A DNA stretch of 52,210 nt from Halomonas sp. 25-S5 (lineage in GTDB: Bacteria; Pseudomonadota; Gammaproteobacteria; Pseudomonadales; Halomonadaceae). Position 1 is the first letter of the stretch. The number at the start of each line of letters is the position of its first letter. Made by a program: the position numbers and the translations under genes. The notes under the pieces were generated by a model that had not been told where the DNA came from, ran no database searches, and saw only the letters and a program-made list of their open reading frames with translations. The stretch is taken from NCBI RefSeq assembly GCF_029889845.1, contig NZ_JARANV010000027.1, forward strand, positions 1-52,210. The letters run 5' to 3'. Shown here in pieces: positions 1-9,382 of the stretch.

Positions 1-121
1 GTACCGGATGAACGCCGTAGTCCTGCCCGATCTCGTTGGCCGTCTTCAGCCCGCGAATCGCTTCCAGGGCCACCTTGGCCTTGAGCTCGGGGGAGTGGGT
101 GTTGCGTTTCTGATTCGACAT
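1..121 (-). CDS. IS3-family transposase OrfA, N-terminal fragment
   Basis: The reading frame starts [20 protein letters not shown] and continues [20 protein letters not shown] to the window edge. This is the standard helix-turn-helix N-terminus of IS3-family OrfA proteins, which bind the element ends and, when fused to OrfB by frameshifting, catalyse transposition. A second in-frame ATG lies directly upstream (122-124). The gene is cut by the window edge, so whether the element is complete cannot be judged. No other copy was noticed in the window. Confidence 0.75.
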   Translation of the reverse strand, partial: MSNQKRNTHSPELKAKVALEAIRGLKTANEIGQDYGVHPV

Positions 122-183
122 CATCGATCCCTTCGAAATCGGCCAGGCGATAGCTTAAACCAGTGTCTGGATTTCAGGGTCCA
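1..183 (-). mobile_element. End of an IS3-family insertion sequence (runs off the left edge)
   Basis: The minus strand encodes the start of a typical IS3 OrfA. The terminal sequence, read inward on the minus strand from position 183, begins TGGACC, which is the kind of terminal inverted repeat IS3 elements carry. The boundary with the type I restriction locus is therefore placed at about 183, only 22 bases from the hsdR stop codon. The rest of the element, its second inverted repeat and any target duplication are outside the window, so the boundary is inferred. Confidence 0.6.
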
Positions 184-204
184 CTATATGGTTTGAACGC
201 TCGC

Positions 205-2619
205 TCAAGCCTGTGATGGCTCATACAGCCTCGCCTGAAACCCGATAAAGACCTCGCGGATATTCTCGACGCTGCCGAGCTCGGCGATGGCGTCCGTCGG
301 GGTCTGGTACTTGAGTTCGATCAGCCGGGGCAGCTTGTCCTGGGCGAGTTCGCCGACGCCGTCCTGGATGTAGTGGCCCAGCACGAAGCCGAGGAACTCG
401 CGCTGGCGGTAGTCATAGTCGGAGAACAGCCGTTCGCGGTGGGAGGCCACCCGCTCCTCGCGGCTGAGCGGCGGCAGCGCGAAGGCGATGTAGGCCAGCA
501 CATCGAAGAGGTCGCTGTTCTCGGCGTCGACCAGGCGGCCGATCTCCTTCAGCTGCTCGGGGCCGTAGCCCTTCTCGTCCAGGCTATCCAGAAGCCCCTG
601 GCGGGTATCCGGCCGGCTCCAGAGCTCGCGCAGCGTCTCCTCGTCCTGGAAGAGGGCCGGCAGGTCGCCGTACAGCCGACGGATGAAGTCGGCTGCACTG
701 ATCGGCGTGCCATCCGGGCTCCAGAAGCTGGTCGCGCTCATATATTGCAGTTGGCGGTACTTGCCCGGGGCCAGTTCGATCTCCACCACGGGCCTGCCGC
801 CCTCGCCGCCGCACTGGCAGGGTGCCTCGCCGCACGCCGGGCAGGGCTCCGGCGGTGCCTTCTCGCAGGTACAGGGGCGGTGGCCGCATGCCTCGCAGGG
901 CTCGGGCGGGCTGACCAGGCAGGTGCAGGGCGTCTCGCCGCAGCGGCCACAGGGGTCGGGCGCCATGGGCTCGCCGTCCCACTCCGGGTCATTGAAGTGC
1001 TCGTAGGCACGGACGAAGTCGAGGATGGTGAAGTGATCCTTGCCGTCGAACAGGCGCGTGCCGCGGCCGATGATCTGCTTGAACTCGATCATGGAGTTCA
1101 CCGGGCGCATCAGCACGATATTGCGGATGTTGCGCGCGTCCACGCCGGTGGAGAGCTTCTGCGAGGTGGTCAGGATGGTGGGAAGGGTCTTCTCGTTGTC
1201 CTGGAAGCGACGCAGGAAGCGCTCGCCCTCCGCTCCGTCATCGGCCGTCACCCGCACGCAGTAGTTGGGGTCGGGGTGTCTCTTGGCCTGGTTGATCAGG
1301 TCGCGTACCGCCAGGGCGTGCTCCTGGTTGGCGCAGAACACCAGCGTCTTCTCGCGCGGGTCGATCATCTCCATGAACACCTGCACCCGGTACTGTTCGC
1401 GCTCCTTGATCCTGATGATCTGGTTGAAGTCGGGCTCTTCGTAGCGCCTGCCCTGCTCCACCTCGCCCTGGATCACCTCGTCATCCGGGGTGTAGACGTA
1501 GTCGTCCAGGGTGGTGGCGATCTGGCGGACCTTGAAGGGCGTCAGGAAGCCGTCGTTGATGCCCTCCTTCAGCGAGTAGACATAGGCCGGCTCGCCGAAG
1601 TAGGCGTAGGTGTCGGTATTGGTGGTGCGCTTGGGTGTGGCGGTCAGGCCCAGCTGCACCGCCGGGGCGAAGTATTCGAGGATAGCGCGCCAGCTGCTCT
1701 CGTCATTGGCACCGCCGCGGTGGCATTCGTCGATGATGATCAGGTCGAAGAAGTCCGGCGGGTAGTCGCCGAAGCTGGGGGCCGGATTGCCCTGCGCGTC
1801 GCGGCCGCTCATGAAGGTCTGGAAGATGGTGAAGAAGAGATTACCGTTCTTGGGTACCCGCCCCTGCTTGCGGATCGCATCGGGGGCGATGCGCACCAGG
1901 GCATCCTCGGGGAAGGCGGAGAAACTGTTGTAGGCCTGGTCGGCGAGGATGTTGCGGTCGGCCAGGAAAAGGATGCGCGGCCGGCGCCGGGTCGCCTCGT
2001 CACCCTGCCAGGCGGCCAGGTTCCAGCGGCTGTGGAACAGCTTCCAGGCGAGCTGGAAGGCGATGGCGGTCTTGCCGGTGCCGGTGGCGAGTGTCAGCAG
2101 CACGCGCTGGCGACCGGCGGCGATGGCCTCCAGCGCCTGGTTGATGGCGTTGTGCTGGTAGTAGCGCGCCTGCCACTGGCCGCCGTTGTCGTGGAAGGCC
2201 ACCTCGCCGAAGCGCTCGCGCCAGGCGTTGGGCTCGGGGAAGGTCTCGGCCCACAGCGCCTCTGGCGTGGGATAGCCGGACACCGGGCCTTCCTCGCCGG
2301 TGTGCATATCGACCCGGTAGAGCCCGAGGCCGTTGGTGGCATAAGCGAAACGCGCCTGCAGCCGCTCGGCGTAGCGCTTGGCCTGGGCCAGGCCCTCGGT
2401 GACGGGCAGGTCGCGCTTCTTGGCCTCGATCACCGCCAGCTTCTGGCCCTGGTAGAAGAGCACGTAGTCGGCGATGTCGCCGCGGGTGCGCTGCCCGGCG
2501 CCCTGCAGCCGCCCCAGGGTGATGACCTCGCGGCGCACCCGGCTACCCGCCACCACGCCCCAGCCGGCTTCCTTGAGGGCGGGGTCGATCAACTCGGCGC
2601 GGGTATCGGCTTCGTTCAT
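205..2619 (-). CDS. hsdR: Type I restriction enzyme, R (motor/nuclease) subunit
   Basis: This is the restriction subunit of a type I complex: it translocates DNA and cuts it far from the recognition site. A PD-(D/E)XK nuclease signature lies at about residues 48-67 (Asp in GDIADY, then IEAKK). The SF2 motor follows, with Walker A LATGTGKTAI near 177-184, DECH near 297-300, LTATPKR, and the motif VI-like QIIGRGTRLF. At 804 residues it matches the shorter EcoAI/EcoEI-like (type IB) subunits rather than EcoKI. Residues roughly 553-603 hold several tandem PEPCxxCGxxPCxC-type units, more than the one or two I would expect. It is the last gene of the hsdM-hsdS-rhuM-hsdR cluster, all on the minus strand. 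Confidence 0.93.
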   Translation of the reverse strand: MNEADTRAELIDPALKEAGWGVVAGSRVRREVITLGRLQGAGQRTRGDIADYVLFYQGQKLAVIEAKKRDLPVTEGLAQAKRYAERLQARFAYATNGLGLYRVDMHTGEEGPVSGYPTPEALWAETFPEPNAWRERFGEVAFHDNGGQWQARYYQHNAINQALEAIAAGRQRVLLTLATGTGKTAIAFQLAWKLFHSRWNLAAWQGDEATRRRPRILFLADRNILADQAYNSFSAFPEDALVRIAPDAIRKQGRVPKNGNLFFTIFQTFMSGRDAQGNPAPSFGDYPPDFFDLIIIDECHRGGANDESSWRAILEYFAPAVQLGLTATPKRTTNTDTYAYFGEPAYVYSLKEGINDGFLTPFKVRQIATTLDDYVYTPDDEVIQGEVEQGRRYEEPDFNQIIRIKEREQYRVQVFMEMIDPREKTLVFCANQEHALAVRDLINQAKRHPDPNYCVRVTADDGAEGERFLRRFQDNEKTLPTILTTSQKLSTGVDARNIRNIVLMRPVNSMIEFKQIIGRGTRLFDGKDHFTILDFVRAYEHFNDPEWDGEPMAPDPCGRCGETPCTCLVSPPEPCEACGHRPCTCEKAPPEPCPACGEAPCQCGGEGGRPVVEIELAPGKYRQLQYMSATSFWSPDGTPISAADFIRRLYGDLPALFQDEETLRELWSRPDTRQGLLDSLDEKGYGPEQLKEIGRLVDAENSDLFDVLAYIAFALPPLSREERVASHRERLFSDYDYRQREFLGFVLGHYIQDGVGELAQDKLPRLIELKYQTPTDAIAELGSVENIREVFIGFQARLYEPSQA

Positions 2620-2738
2620 CGGGTCAATCCTTGTCCGGACGGTGCACGATCAAGAGCCTTCCGGCTCCGTAACACTTCACAACATATGGGTTTCTACCGG
2701 GCAAAGCCAGTTTCGGACTCCCAGGGCGCGCCGGTCCG

Positions 2739-3728
2739 TCAGGCGTCTCCTGGGCTCGCCAGCATGTTCATGATCAGCCGGACCATGGTCTCCTTGTTGG
2801 CCGGGTCCGACTCGGCGATCAACAGCGTCAGGGCGGCGAGGCCCACGTCGTTGACCACCACCTCGCCGTGGGCATCGAGCAGGCGATCGTTGCGGTAGAG
2901 GAAGTCGACGAAGAGATAGGCCGCGCTGCGCTTGTTGCCATCGGCGAAGGGGTGGTTCTTGACCACGAAGTAGAGTAGGTGCGCCGCCTTGGCCTCCACC
3001 GAGGGGTAGGCTGGCTCACCGAAGACCGTCTGGTCGAGGTTGCCGAGCAGCGAATCGAGGCCGTCGCCACGCTCCCGGGCGAACAGCTCGGTGGCCTCCC
3101 CCTTGGCGATCAGCTCGGCCTTCAGAGAAGCCAGCGCCGTGCGGGCTTCCTCCAGCGTCGGCAGCCGCCCGCCGGCCTCGGCGCGGGGCTCGGTGAGCAG
3201 GCCCTCGTCGTAGCGCTGCAGCAGCAGGAAGGTCTGGGCATAGCGGGTGACGATATCCACCAGGCCCCGTCCGCTCGACGCATCCAGCGCCGGGCTGCCG
3301 GCGGTCTTGCGCACCAGGGCCATGGCGGCCTCCAGCTCGCGGGCGTTCTCCTCGAAGCGCTGGCGATTCAGCGTCCAGCCTTGGGTGAGGTGCTCGCGCA
3401 GCACCCGGGTGGCCCACTGGCGGAAATGGGTGGCCTCATGGGACTTCACCCGGTAGCCAACGGAGATGACGACATCCAGGTTGTAGAACTTCACAGGCTT
3501 GTCAGAGCCAGCAACGTGCAAATTTTGCACATTGCTTTTCTCGTCCAGCTCACCCTCACGGAAGATGTTGCGCAGGTGCTTGGTGATTACCGAGCGCTCG
3601 CGGCCGAATAGCTCGCTCATCTGCTCTTGTCGCAGCCAAACTGTCTCCTGTGTGGTATCCAGCCGCACCTCGACGGAATGGTCACCGTGCTGGTAGATGA
3701 CAAGTTGTGTCTGGCTCTCTGTGCTCAT
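2739..3728 (-). CDS. RhuM-type N-terminal domain fused to Fic/DOC domain
   Basis: The N-terminal 150 or so residues match the RhuM virulence-protein family (VWLRQEQMSELFGRERSVIT, then NLDVVISVGYRVKS). The C-terminal part carries a Fic motif, HPFADGNKRSAAY, near residue 260. Fic domains transfer AMP or similar groups to target proteins. Such RhuM-Fic proteins are often found inside type I restriction loci, but their role there is not settled. The chosen start (MSTESQTQLVIYQ) has the family's usual beginning. The frame stays open upstream to 3821, but that part runs into a REP palindrome and is unlikely to be coding. It lies between hsdS and hsdR and may belong to the same transcript. Confidence 0.85.
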   Translation of the reverse strand: MSTESQTQLVIYQHGDHSVEVRLDTTQETVWLRQEQMSELFGRERSVITKHLRNIFREGELDEKSNVQNLHVAGSDKPVKFYNLDVVISVGYRVKSHEATHFRQWATRVLREHLTQGWTLNRQRFEENARELEAAMALVRKTAGSPALDASSGRGLVDIVTRYAQTFLLLQRYDEGLLTEPRAEAGGRLPTLEEARTALASLKAELIAKGEATELFARERGDGLDSLLGNLDQTVFGEPAYPSVEAKAAHLLYFVVKNHPFADGNKRSAAYLFVDFLYRNDRLLDAHGEVVVNDVGLAALTLLIAESDPANKETMVRLIMNMLASPGDA

Positions 3729-3821
3729 ATCGTCGCCTCCTCCACCGACATCTCGGCTTGCCTCGCCGTCAGTAGGCCCGGTAAGCGCCAGAACACCGGG
3801 CGTGGGATGGCGGAACCGCAA

Positions 3822-3856
3822 CGCCTGATGCGCCTTCGGCTTATCAGGCCTACATC
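3822..3856. repeat. REP/BIME-like palindrome of enterobacterial type
   Basis: The sequence CGCCTGATGCG...CTTATCAGGCCTACA has the layout of the Y/Z-type REP palindromes common between genes of Escherichia and relatives (minus strand GTAGGCCTGATAAG...GCGCATCAGGC). It lies between hsdS and the RhuM-Fic gene. The other intergenic repeats in this window (6740-6988) are a different family. Confidence 0.6.
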
Positions 3857-3907
3857 CTGGTCGGCCTCCTGGTACATGACGATAGGCACCTGATTGTTGT
3901 CGCTCAT
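3848..3907 (-). pseudogene. Orphan RhuM-like start (20 codons) cut by the REP palindrome
   Basis: Starting at the ATG that overlaps the hsdS stop region, the minus strand reads MSDNNQVPIVMYQEADQDVG and then enters the REP palindrome. This resembles the first residues of RhuM-family proteins (the neighbouring gene starts MSTESQTQLVIYQHGDHSVE). It is probably the remnant of an original or duplicated RhuM gene start. The frame continues to 3725 but the rest resembles no protein. The similarity is short, so the call is tentative. Confidence 0.45.
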
Positions 3908-5187
3908 GCCGTCGCCTCCTCCACCGCCGCCTCAGCCTTGCTGGCCATCAGCTCGCCGGAGAAGGCCTTCTGCAGCAGGGACTGCTTGAGTTCGGCGAGG
4001 GCGGTGAGTTTCTGCTGGTAAATCGCTTCTAAGCGCAGCGCTTCATTTCGAAGGTTGTCTATCTCTTCCGCAATGCGGGACTGTTCACTCAGGTCAGGCA
4101 GCCTGACAGGCAAGGACTTGATGATGCCCATATTGAGGCCGGCCATGATCGAGCCCTTGGCATGCTTTTCCAGGTATTCACGCGCCACCGGGTGATAGAG
4201 GAAATAGCCATGCAGAAACTCTGGAAGGCAGCGATCCTGGTCGAGCGTAATACAGCAAAGATGCTTCGTATTGATTGCCGTGGGGATGTCATTCGGAACG
4301 ATCGCACAGCGACCACAGGTCCCCATTATGGTAATGACCACATCGCCCGGCTTGACCGTATAGCGCTTCAACGCCTCATACTTTTCCTCGGTAATGAAGC
4401 GACTTTTCCCCCATGAAAATTCATTATTGACGGCATTGTCGATACCGAGCACGGCGATGCCTTCATCCACAAATTCGCTATGCAGCAACTGACTACCGAA
4501 AGGCCCCGTTCTAATAGCTCCCCTCTTCTGAAGGGCAAGCCCTTCAACTGTGGACCTGCCCCAACCCTTGGCATCAGGGTCACCAAATATACGGTGCACC
4601 ACCGAGGCTTCGAATAGCTCACGCGCATTGGCAAGATTCTTCTCGGTATTGGCAACGACCGTATCGATCCCGGCGAAGGCCTCATCGAGGATGGCGACAA
4701 TGCGCTTTTGTTCGGGGAGGGGTGGGAGTGGTATTTGGAAACTTTCAAGCTGACTGAATTTGAGATTGTTGATGTTGGCACCATCCGCCAGCTTACCAAT
4801 GAACTTCTTATAGCTTTCCGAAATGAGCAAATAGTAAAAATATTTCGCGTCAAGCGAATCCGTCGGTGTAAGTTGTCCCATAAACCCACCGAAGGCATAG
4901 CCATAATCTGCATCGATCAAAGCAACCTTGCCAAGATGGGCTTTGCTACCACTTGCTGTACATATTAGAAGTGACCCTTTTTTAACTTTTTTGCCATCAG
5001 GGATTGGAATGTTGTCTTTTATTCTTTTTAATTCATCGAAATTTAGTGAATTGGTCGCCAAGTCAACATTGGTTGCTCGAAGCACAATACTGTTTGAGGC
5101 ATAATCTTCATCAACCTTTTTATAGGTTAAACCTCTAGTAAAGATGCAAAGATCACCAAGAGGCTTTCTATCCCAAGAAGAACTCAT
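3904..5187 (-). CDS. hsdS: Type I restriction enzyme, S (specificity) subunit
   Basis: This subunit sets the DNA sequence recognised by both the methylase and the restriction complex. It has the usual two target-recognition domains separated by a conserved helical spacer (LPPLPEQKRIVAILDEAFAG, about residues 150-190) and a second helical repeat at the C-terminus (LSEQSRIAEEIDNLRNEALR...LKQSLLQKAFSGEL). The start codon overlaps the hsdM stop by four bases (ATGA), so the two are translationally coupled. The stretch encoding the first recognition domain (about 4750-5180) is clearly richer in A+T than the flanking genes, consistent with replacement of that domain by transfer. The length of 427 residues is normal. 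Confidence 0.93.
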   Translation of the reverse strand: MSSSWDRKPLGDLCIFTRGLTYKKVDEDYASNSIVLRATNVDLATNSLNFDELKRIKDNIPIPDGKKVKKGSLLICTASGSKAHLGKVALIDADYGYAFGGFMGQLTPTDSLDAKYFYYLLISESYKKFIGKLADGANINNLKFSQLESFQIPLPPLPEQKRIVAILDEAFAGIDTVVANTEKNLANARELFEASVVHRIFGDPDAKGWGRSTVEGLALQKRGAIRTGPFGSQLLHSEFVDEGIAVLGIDNAVNNEFSWGKSRFITEEKYEALKRYTVKPGDVVITIMGTCGRCAIVPNDIPTAINTKHLCCITLDQDRCLPEFLHGYFLYHPVAREYLEKHAKGSIMAGLNMGIIKSLPVRLPDLSEQSRIAEEIDNLRNEALRLEAIYQQKLTALAELKQSLLQKAFSGELMASKAEAAVEEATA

Positions 5188-6656
5188 AACATCCCCCGAA
5201 TCCCTTCCAGGATCTCCTCGGCCTCGCGGTCGAGCGTCTCGATCTCGTTGATGATCACCTCGGGGTCGCGCAACGGGGCTTCCTCGGCCCGATTGGGGTT
5301 CTTCACCGAAAGATCGAAGGTGTCGCGATCCAGGTCGTCGACGCTGACCTTCCAGGAGTTGTCGGAGTCGGCGAAGCTGGCCTGGAGCGCGACGAACTCG
5401 GCCAGGTCATCGTCGTTGAGCGGATTGGTCTTGCCCAGGCTACGGCCGGGGTCGAGCTGGTAGTACCAGATATCGCGGGTGGGGGCGCCCTTCTCGAAGA
5501 ACAGCACCACCGTCTTCACGCCGGCGCCGAGGAAGGTGCCGCCGGGGCAGTCGAGCACGGTGTGCAGGTTGCAGCTCTCCAGCAGTTCCTGGCGCAGCGC
5601 CCTGGAGGCGTTGTCGGCGTTCGACAGGAAGGTGTTCTTGATCACCACCGCGGCGCGGCCGCCGGCCTTCAGGCGCTTGATGAAGTGCTGCAGGAAGAGG
5701 AAGGCGGTCTCGCCGGTCTTGATCGGGAAGTTCTGCTGGACCTCCTTGCGCTCCTTGCCGCCGAAGGGCGGGTTGGCGAGGATCACGTCGAAGCGGTCCT
5801 TCTCCTGCAGGTCGGCGAGGTTCTCGGTCAGGGTGTTGGTGTGCACCAGGTTGGGCGCCTCGATGCCATGCAGGATCATGTTCATGATGCCGATGACGTA
5901 CGGCAGGCTCTTCTTCTCCTTGCCGGCGAAGGTGCGGTTCTGCAGGGTGTCGAGCTGCTCGGTGGTGAGCCGGCGCGGCTCGTCGCTATTGATGCCGTAG
6001 CGCAGGTAGTCGTGGGCCTCGCAGAGAAAGCCCGCCGAGCCGGCGGCGCCGTCATAGATCCGCTCGCCGATCTTTGGATCGATCACCCGGATCATGGCGC
6101 GGATCAGCGGGCGCGGCGTGTAGTACTCGCCGCCGTTGCGCCCGGCGTTGCCCATGTTCTTGATCTTGGCTTCATACAGGTGCGAGAGCTCGTGCTTCTC
6201 GGCCTGGGAGCGGAATTGCAGGCTGTCCACCAGCTCCAGGGCGTCGCGCAGGCTGTAGCCGCTCTGGAACTTGTTGCGCACCTCGCCGAAGATCTCGCCG
6301 ATCTTGTACTCGATGGTGTCCGGCCCGCTGGCGCGCTCGCGGAAGCCCTGCAGGTAGGGGAAGAGCTCGTGATTGATGAAGTCGAGCAGGTCGTCGCCGG
6401 TCAGGGCGCGGTTGCGGTCGAGGTTGCCGTCGCGATCGCGGGGTGCGGCCCAGGTGGACCATTGGTAGGGCGTGGCGATGATGAAGTCGAAGGTCTTGCC
6501 GGCCAGGGTGGCGTTGACGGCACGGCGCTGCTCCAAGTCATCCAGGTACTTGAGGAACAGCAGCCAGGAGGTCTGTTCGGTGTAGTCCAGCTCGGTGGCG
6601 CAACCGGCCTCTTTCCACAGCACATCGTCGATGTTCTTGAAGGTCTGCTCGAACAT
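5184..6656 (-). CDS. hsdM: Type I restriction enzyme, M (adenine methylase) subunit
   Basis: This N6-adenine methyltransferase modifies the site chosen by HsdS and forms the trimer M2S. The N-terminal HsdM helical domain starts MFEQTFKNIDDVLWKEAG. S-adenosylmethionine-binding motif I is in DGAAGSAGFLCEAHDYL, and catalytic motif IV is ILANPPFGGKER. The frame is open for 37 codons upstream of the chosen start, but MFEQ is the conserved family start and has an AAGGA about 14 bases upstream. The encoded length of 490 residues is typical. It is the first gene of the restriction cluster. Confidence 0.94.
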   Translation of the reverse strand: MFEQTFKNIDDVLWKEAGCATELDYTEQTSWLLFLKYLDDLEQRRAVNATLAGKTFDFIIATPYQWSTWAAPRDRDGNLDRNRALTGDDLLDFINHELFPYLQGFRERASGPDTIEYKIGEIFGEVRNKFQSGYSLRDALELVDSLQFRSQAEKHELSHLYEAKIKNMGNAGRNGGEYYTPRPLIRAMIRVIDPKIGERIYDGAAGSAGFLCEAHDYLRYGINSDEPRRLTTEQLDTLQNRTFAGKEKKSLPYVIGIMNMILHGIEAPNLVHTNTLTENLADLQEKDRFDVILANPPFGGKERKEVQQNFPIKTGETAFLFLQHFIKRLKAGGRAAVVIKNTFLSNADNASRALRQELLESCNLHTVLDCPGGTFLGAGVKTVVLFFEKGAPTRDIWYYQLDPGRSLGKTNPLNDDDLAEFVALQASFADSDNSWKVSVDDLDRDTFDLSVKNPNRAEEAPLRDPEVIINEIETLDREAEEILEGIRGML

Positions 6657-6739
6657 GGGGTTCGCGGGTCCTTGCGATGAGAATCTTGGGCTCAATGCTA
6701 CGCCGCGGCACCGGGAGGCGCCAATTGCCGGTGGAGCAG

Positions 6740-6988
6740 AGATTCGCGAAGCAAGCTTAACTACCACTAAGGCTCAAATCGCGAAGCAAGCTTCGCTCCC
6801 ACGAAGACCGGTTGGGTGCCGGGAATGAGGGCGGTGGCAACCACAGGGATTCGCGCTGCAAGCTTCGCTCCCACGAAGACCGGTTGGGTGCCGTAGTTGA
6901 GCACGGCGGCGGGGGAGATTCGCGCTGCAAGCAGCGCTCCCACGAAGACCGGTTGGGTGCCATGCGTGGGGGCTCCCACCAAAACCGG
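6740..6988. repeat. Tandem intergenic palindromic repeats (three full units plus two partial)
   Basis: Three near-identical units of about 45 bases lie at 6777-6820, 6848-6892 and 6917-6961. Each contains a hairpin such as GCGAAGCAAGCTTCGC followed by TCCCACGAAGACCGGTTGGG. A broken unit lies at 6740-6766 and another at 6972-6988. The spacers of 24-27 bases differ. The arrangement is that of REP-like extragenic elements in GC-rich gammaproteobacteria. No coding role is visible, and minus-strand frames through it are repeat translations. Confidence 0.8.
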
Positions 6989-7053
6989 AAAGTGGCATGA
7001 TATGCTCGGAGGCACATCAACCGGCATCCCTGCCGACCTTCGAGGAGAACAAG

Positions 7054-7332
7054 ATGGCCCAGGCAAGCGCACGTCATATCCTGGTGGACAGCGAAGCGAA
7101 GTGTAACGAACTCAAGGCCGAGATCGAGGGCGGTCGCGACTTCGCCGAGGTCGCACGCGAGCACTCCTCCTGCCCGTCCGGGAAGCAGGGCGGCGAGCTC
7201 GGCACCTTCGGCCCGGGCCAGATGGTGCCGGAGTTCGACAAGGTGGTGTTCGAGGGTGACGTGGGCAAGGTGCATGGCCCGGTGAAGACCCAGTTCGGCT
7301 ACCACCTGCTGGAGATCACCGAGCGCAGCTGA
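7054..7332 (+). CDS. ppiC: Parvulin-type peptidyl-prolyl isomerase
   Basis: This is a stand-alone rotamase domain of 92 residues. It catalyses cis/trans isomerisation of peptidyl-prolyl bonds in the cytoplasm. The family pattern is clear: ARHILVDSEAKCNELK, then FAEVAREHSSCPSGKQGGELG, FGPGQMVPEFDKVVF, and the C-terminal FGYHLLEITERS. The start at MAQASARHILV is preceded by GAGGAG, and the upstream frame runs into repeat DNA. A strong intrinsic terminator follows at 7354-7383, so it is probably a single-gene transcript. Confidence 0.93.
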   Translation: MAQASARHILVDSEAKCNELKAEIEGGRDFAEVAREHSSCPSGKQGGELGTFGPGQMVPEFDKVVFEGDVGKVHGPVKTQFGYHLLEITERS

Positions 7333-7353
7333 CCCCGCCTCGCCTTGATCGAC

Positions 7354-7383
7354 GCCGTGCATGGCCGCCATGTACGGCTTTTT
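7354..7383 (+). terminator. Intrinsic terminator after ppiC
   Basis: The stem GCCGT/ACGGC continues as CATGG/CCATG after one mismatch, with a tiny loop, and is followed directly by TTTTT. It lies 21 bases after the ppiC stop codon. Confidence 0.85.
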
Positions 7384-7460
7384 CTTGTACAACCCCTGTA
7401 TCATCCAGCCAGTCGCGCTAGGATAGGGAACACCAGCGATCACCACAGGAGGAGCCGCGA

Positions 7461-7659
7461 ATGAACGACAAGGCCTTTCAACAGAGTATCCGCAAGCTGC
7501 TGAAGACGGTGGGCGTCACCACCCAGCAGGAGATCGAGAAGGCGGTGCAGCGCTCGCTCGCCGAGGGGCACCTCGAGGGCAACGAGACGCTGCCGGCACG
7601 GGTGACCGTGGAGGTGGATGGCCTGAGCCTGGCGCTCGACTTCGACGGAGATATCACCC

Positions 7660-7667
<8 letters not shown>
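7461..7667 (+). CDS. Small conserved protein, DUF6494-like
   Basis: This is a 68-residue acidic protein starting [20 protein letters not shown] and ending [20 protein letters not shown] recognise it as resembling the DUF6494 family, which has no known function and is often next to ABC transporter genes. GGAGGAG lies just upstream of the ATG. It overlaps the following ABC ATPase gene by eight bases, which suggests coupled translation and a link to that exporter. Confidence 0.7.
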
Positions 7668-8598
<931 letters not shown>

Positions 8599-8600
8599 GC

Positions 8601-9371
8601 ATGAAGCGCTTGAACCTGCAATCCGTGAAAACCCTCTACCTCGCCGAGATGGCGCGCAGTATGCGTACCGTGCTGCAGAGCATCGTCTCGCCGGTGATCT
8701 CCACCTCGCTCTACTTCGTGGTGTTCGGTGCGGCCATCGGCACGCGCATCAGCGAAGTGGATGGCGTCAGCTACGGGGCCTTCATCGTCCCGGGCCTGAT
8801 CATGCTGATGCTGCTGACCCAGAGTGTGTCCAACGCCTCCTTCGGCATCTTCTTCCCGCGCTTCTCAGGCTCGATCTACGAGATCCTCTCGGCGCCGATG
8901 TCCTATGTCGAAGTGGTGCTGGGCTATGTGGGCGCGGCAGCCACCAAGTCGATGATCCTGGGGGTGATCGTGCTGGCCACGGCCCGGCTCTTCGTGCCCT
9001 ATTCCATCGAGCATCCCCTGATGATGCTGGTCTTCCTGGTGCTCACGGCCACCACCTTCAGCACGCTGGGGTTCATCATCGGCATCTGGGCCGATGGCTT
9101 CGAGAAGCTGCAGCTGGTACCGCTGCTGGTGATCACCCCGCTGACCTTCCTCGGTGGCACCTTCTACTCCATCGACATGCTGCCGCCCTTCTGGCAGACG
9201 GTGACCCTGGCCAACCCGGTGGTCTACCTGGTCAGCGGCTTCCGCTGGAGTTTCTACGGCATCAGCGATGTCAGCCCGGTCGTCAGCCTGCTGGTGATCC
9301 TGCTGTTCCTGGGGTCGGCTGTGGCGGTGCTGCGCTGGATATTCAAGAGCGGCTACCGCCTCAAGCCCTGA
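8601..9371 (+). CDS. ABC-2 type transporter permease (YadH-like)
   Basis: This 256-residue membrane protein has about six hydrophobic segments, for example [20 protein letters not shown] and [20 protein letters not shown]; the latter carries the typical ABC-2 motif before the last helices. It forms the channel for the ATPase encoded just upstream and is in the same operon. The gene converges with a truncated carbamate kinase only 11 bases downstream. The family is sound, but what it exports cannot be read from the sequence. Confidence 0.9.
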   Translation: MKRLNLQSVKTLYLAEMARSMRTVLQSIVSPVISTSLYFVVFGAAIGTRISEVDGVSYGAFIVPGLIMLMLLTQSVSNASFGIFFPRFSGSIYEILSAPMSYVEVVLGYVGAAATKSMILGVIVLATARLFVPYSIEHPLMMLVFLVLTATTFSTLGFIIGIWADGFEKLQLVPLLVITPLTFLGGTFYSIDMLPPFWQTVTLANPVVYLVSGFRWSFYGISDVSPVVSLLVILLFLGSAVAVLRWIFKSGYRLKP

Positions 9372-9382
9372 GTCCTGAGCCC

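Noticed and set aside
373..2898. Very long plus-strand open frame antisense to hsdR
   Set aside because: A shadow of the GC-rich hsdR codon pattern; the translation resembles no protein and hsdR has all its motifs.
6757..7446. Minus-strand frame across the tandem repeats with repeated NRSSWER text
   Set aside because: The repetition is the translation of palindromic intergenic repeats, not a repeat protein; the frame also runs antisense through ppiC.
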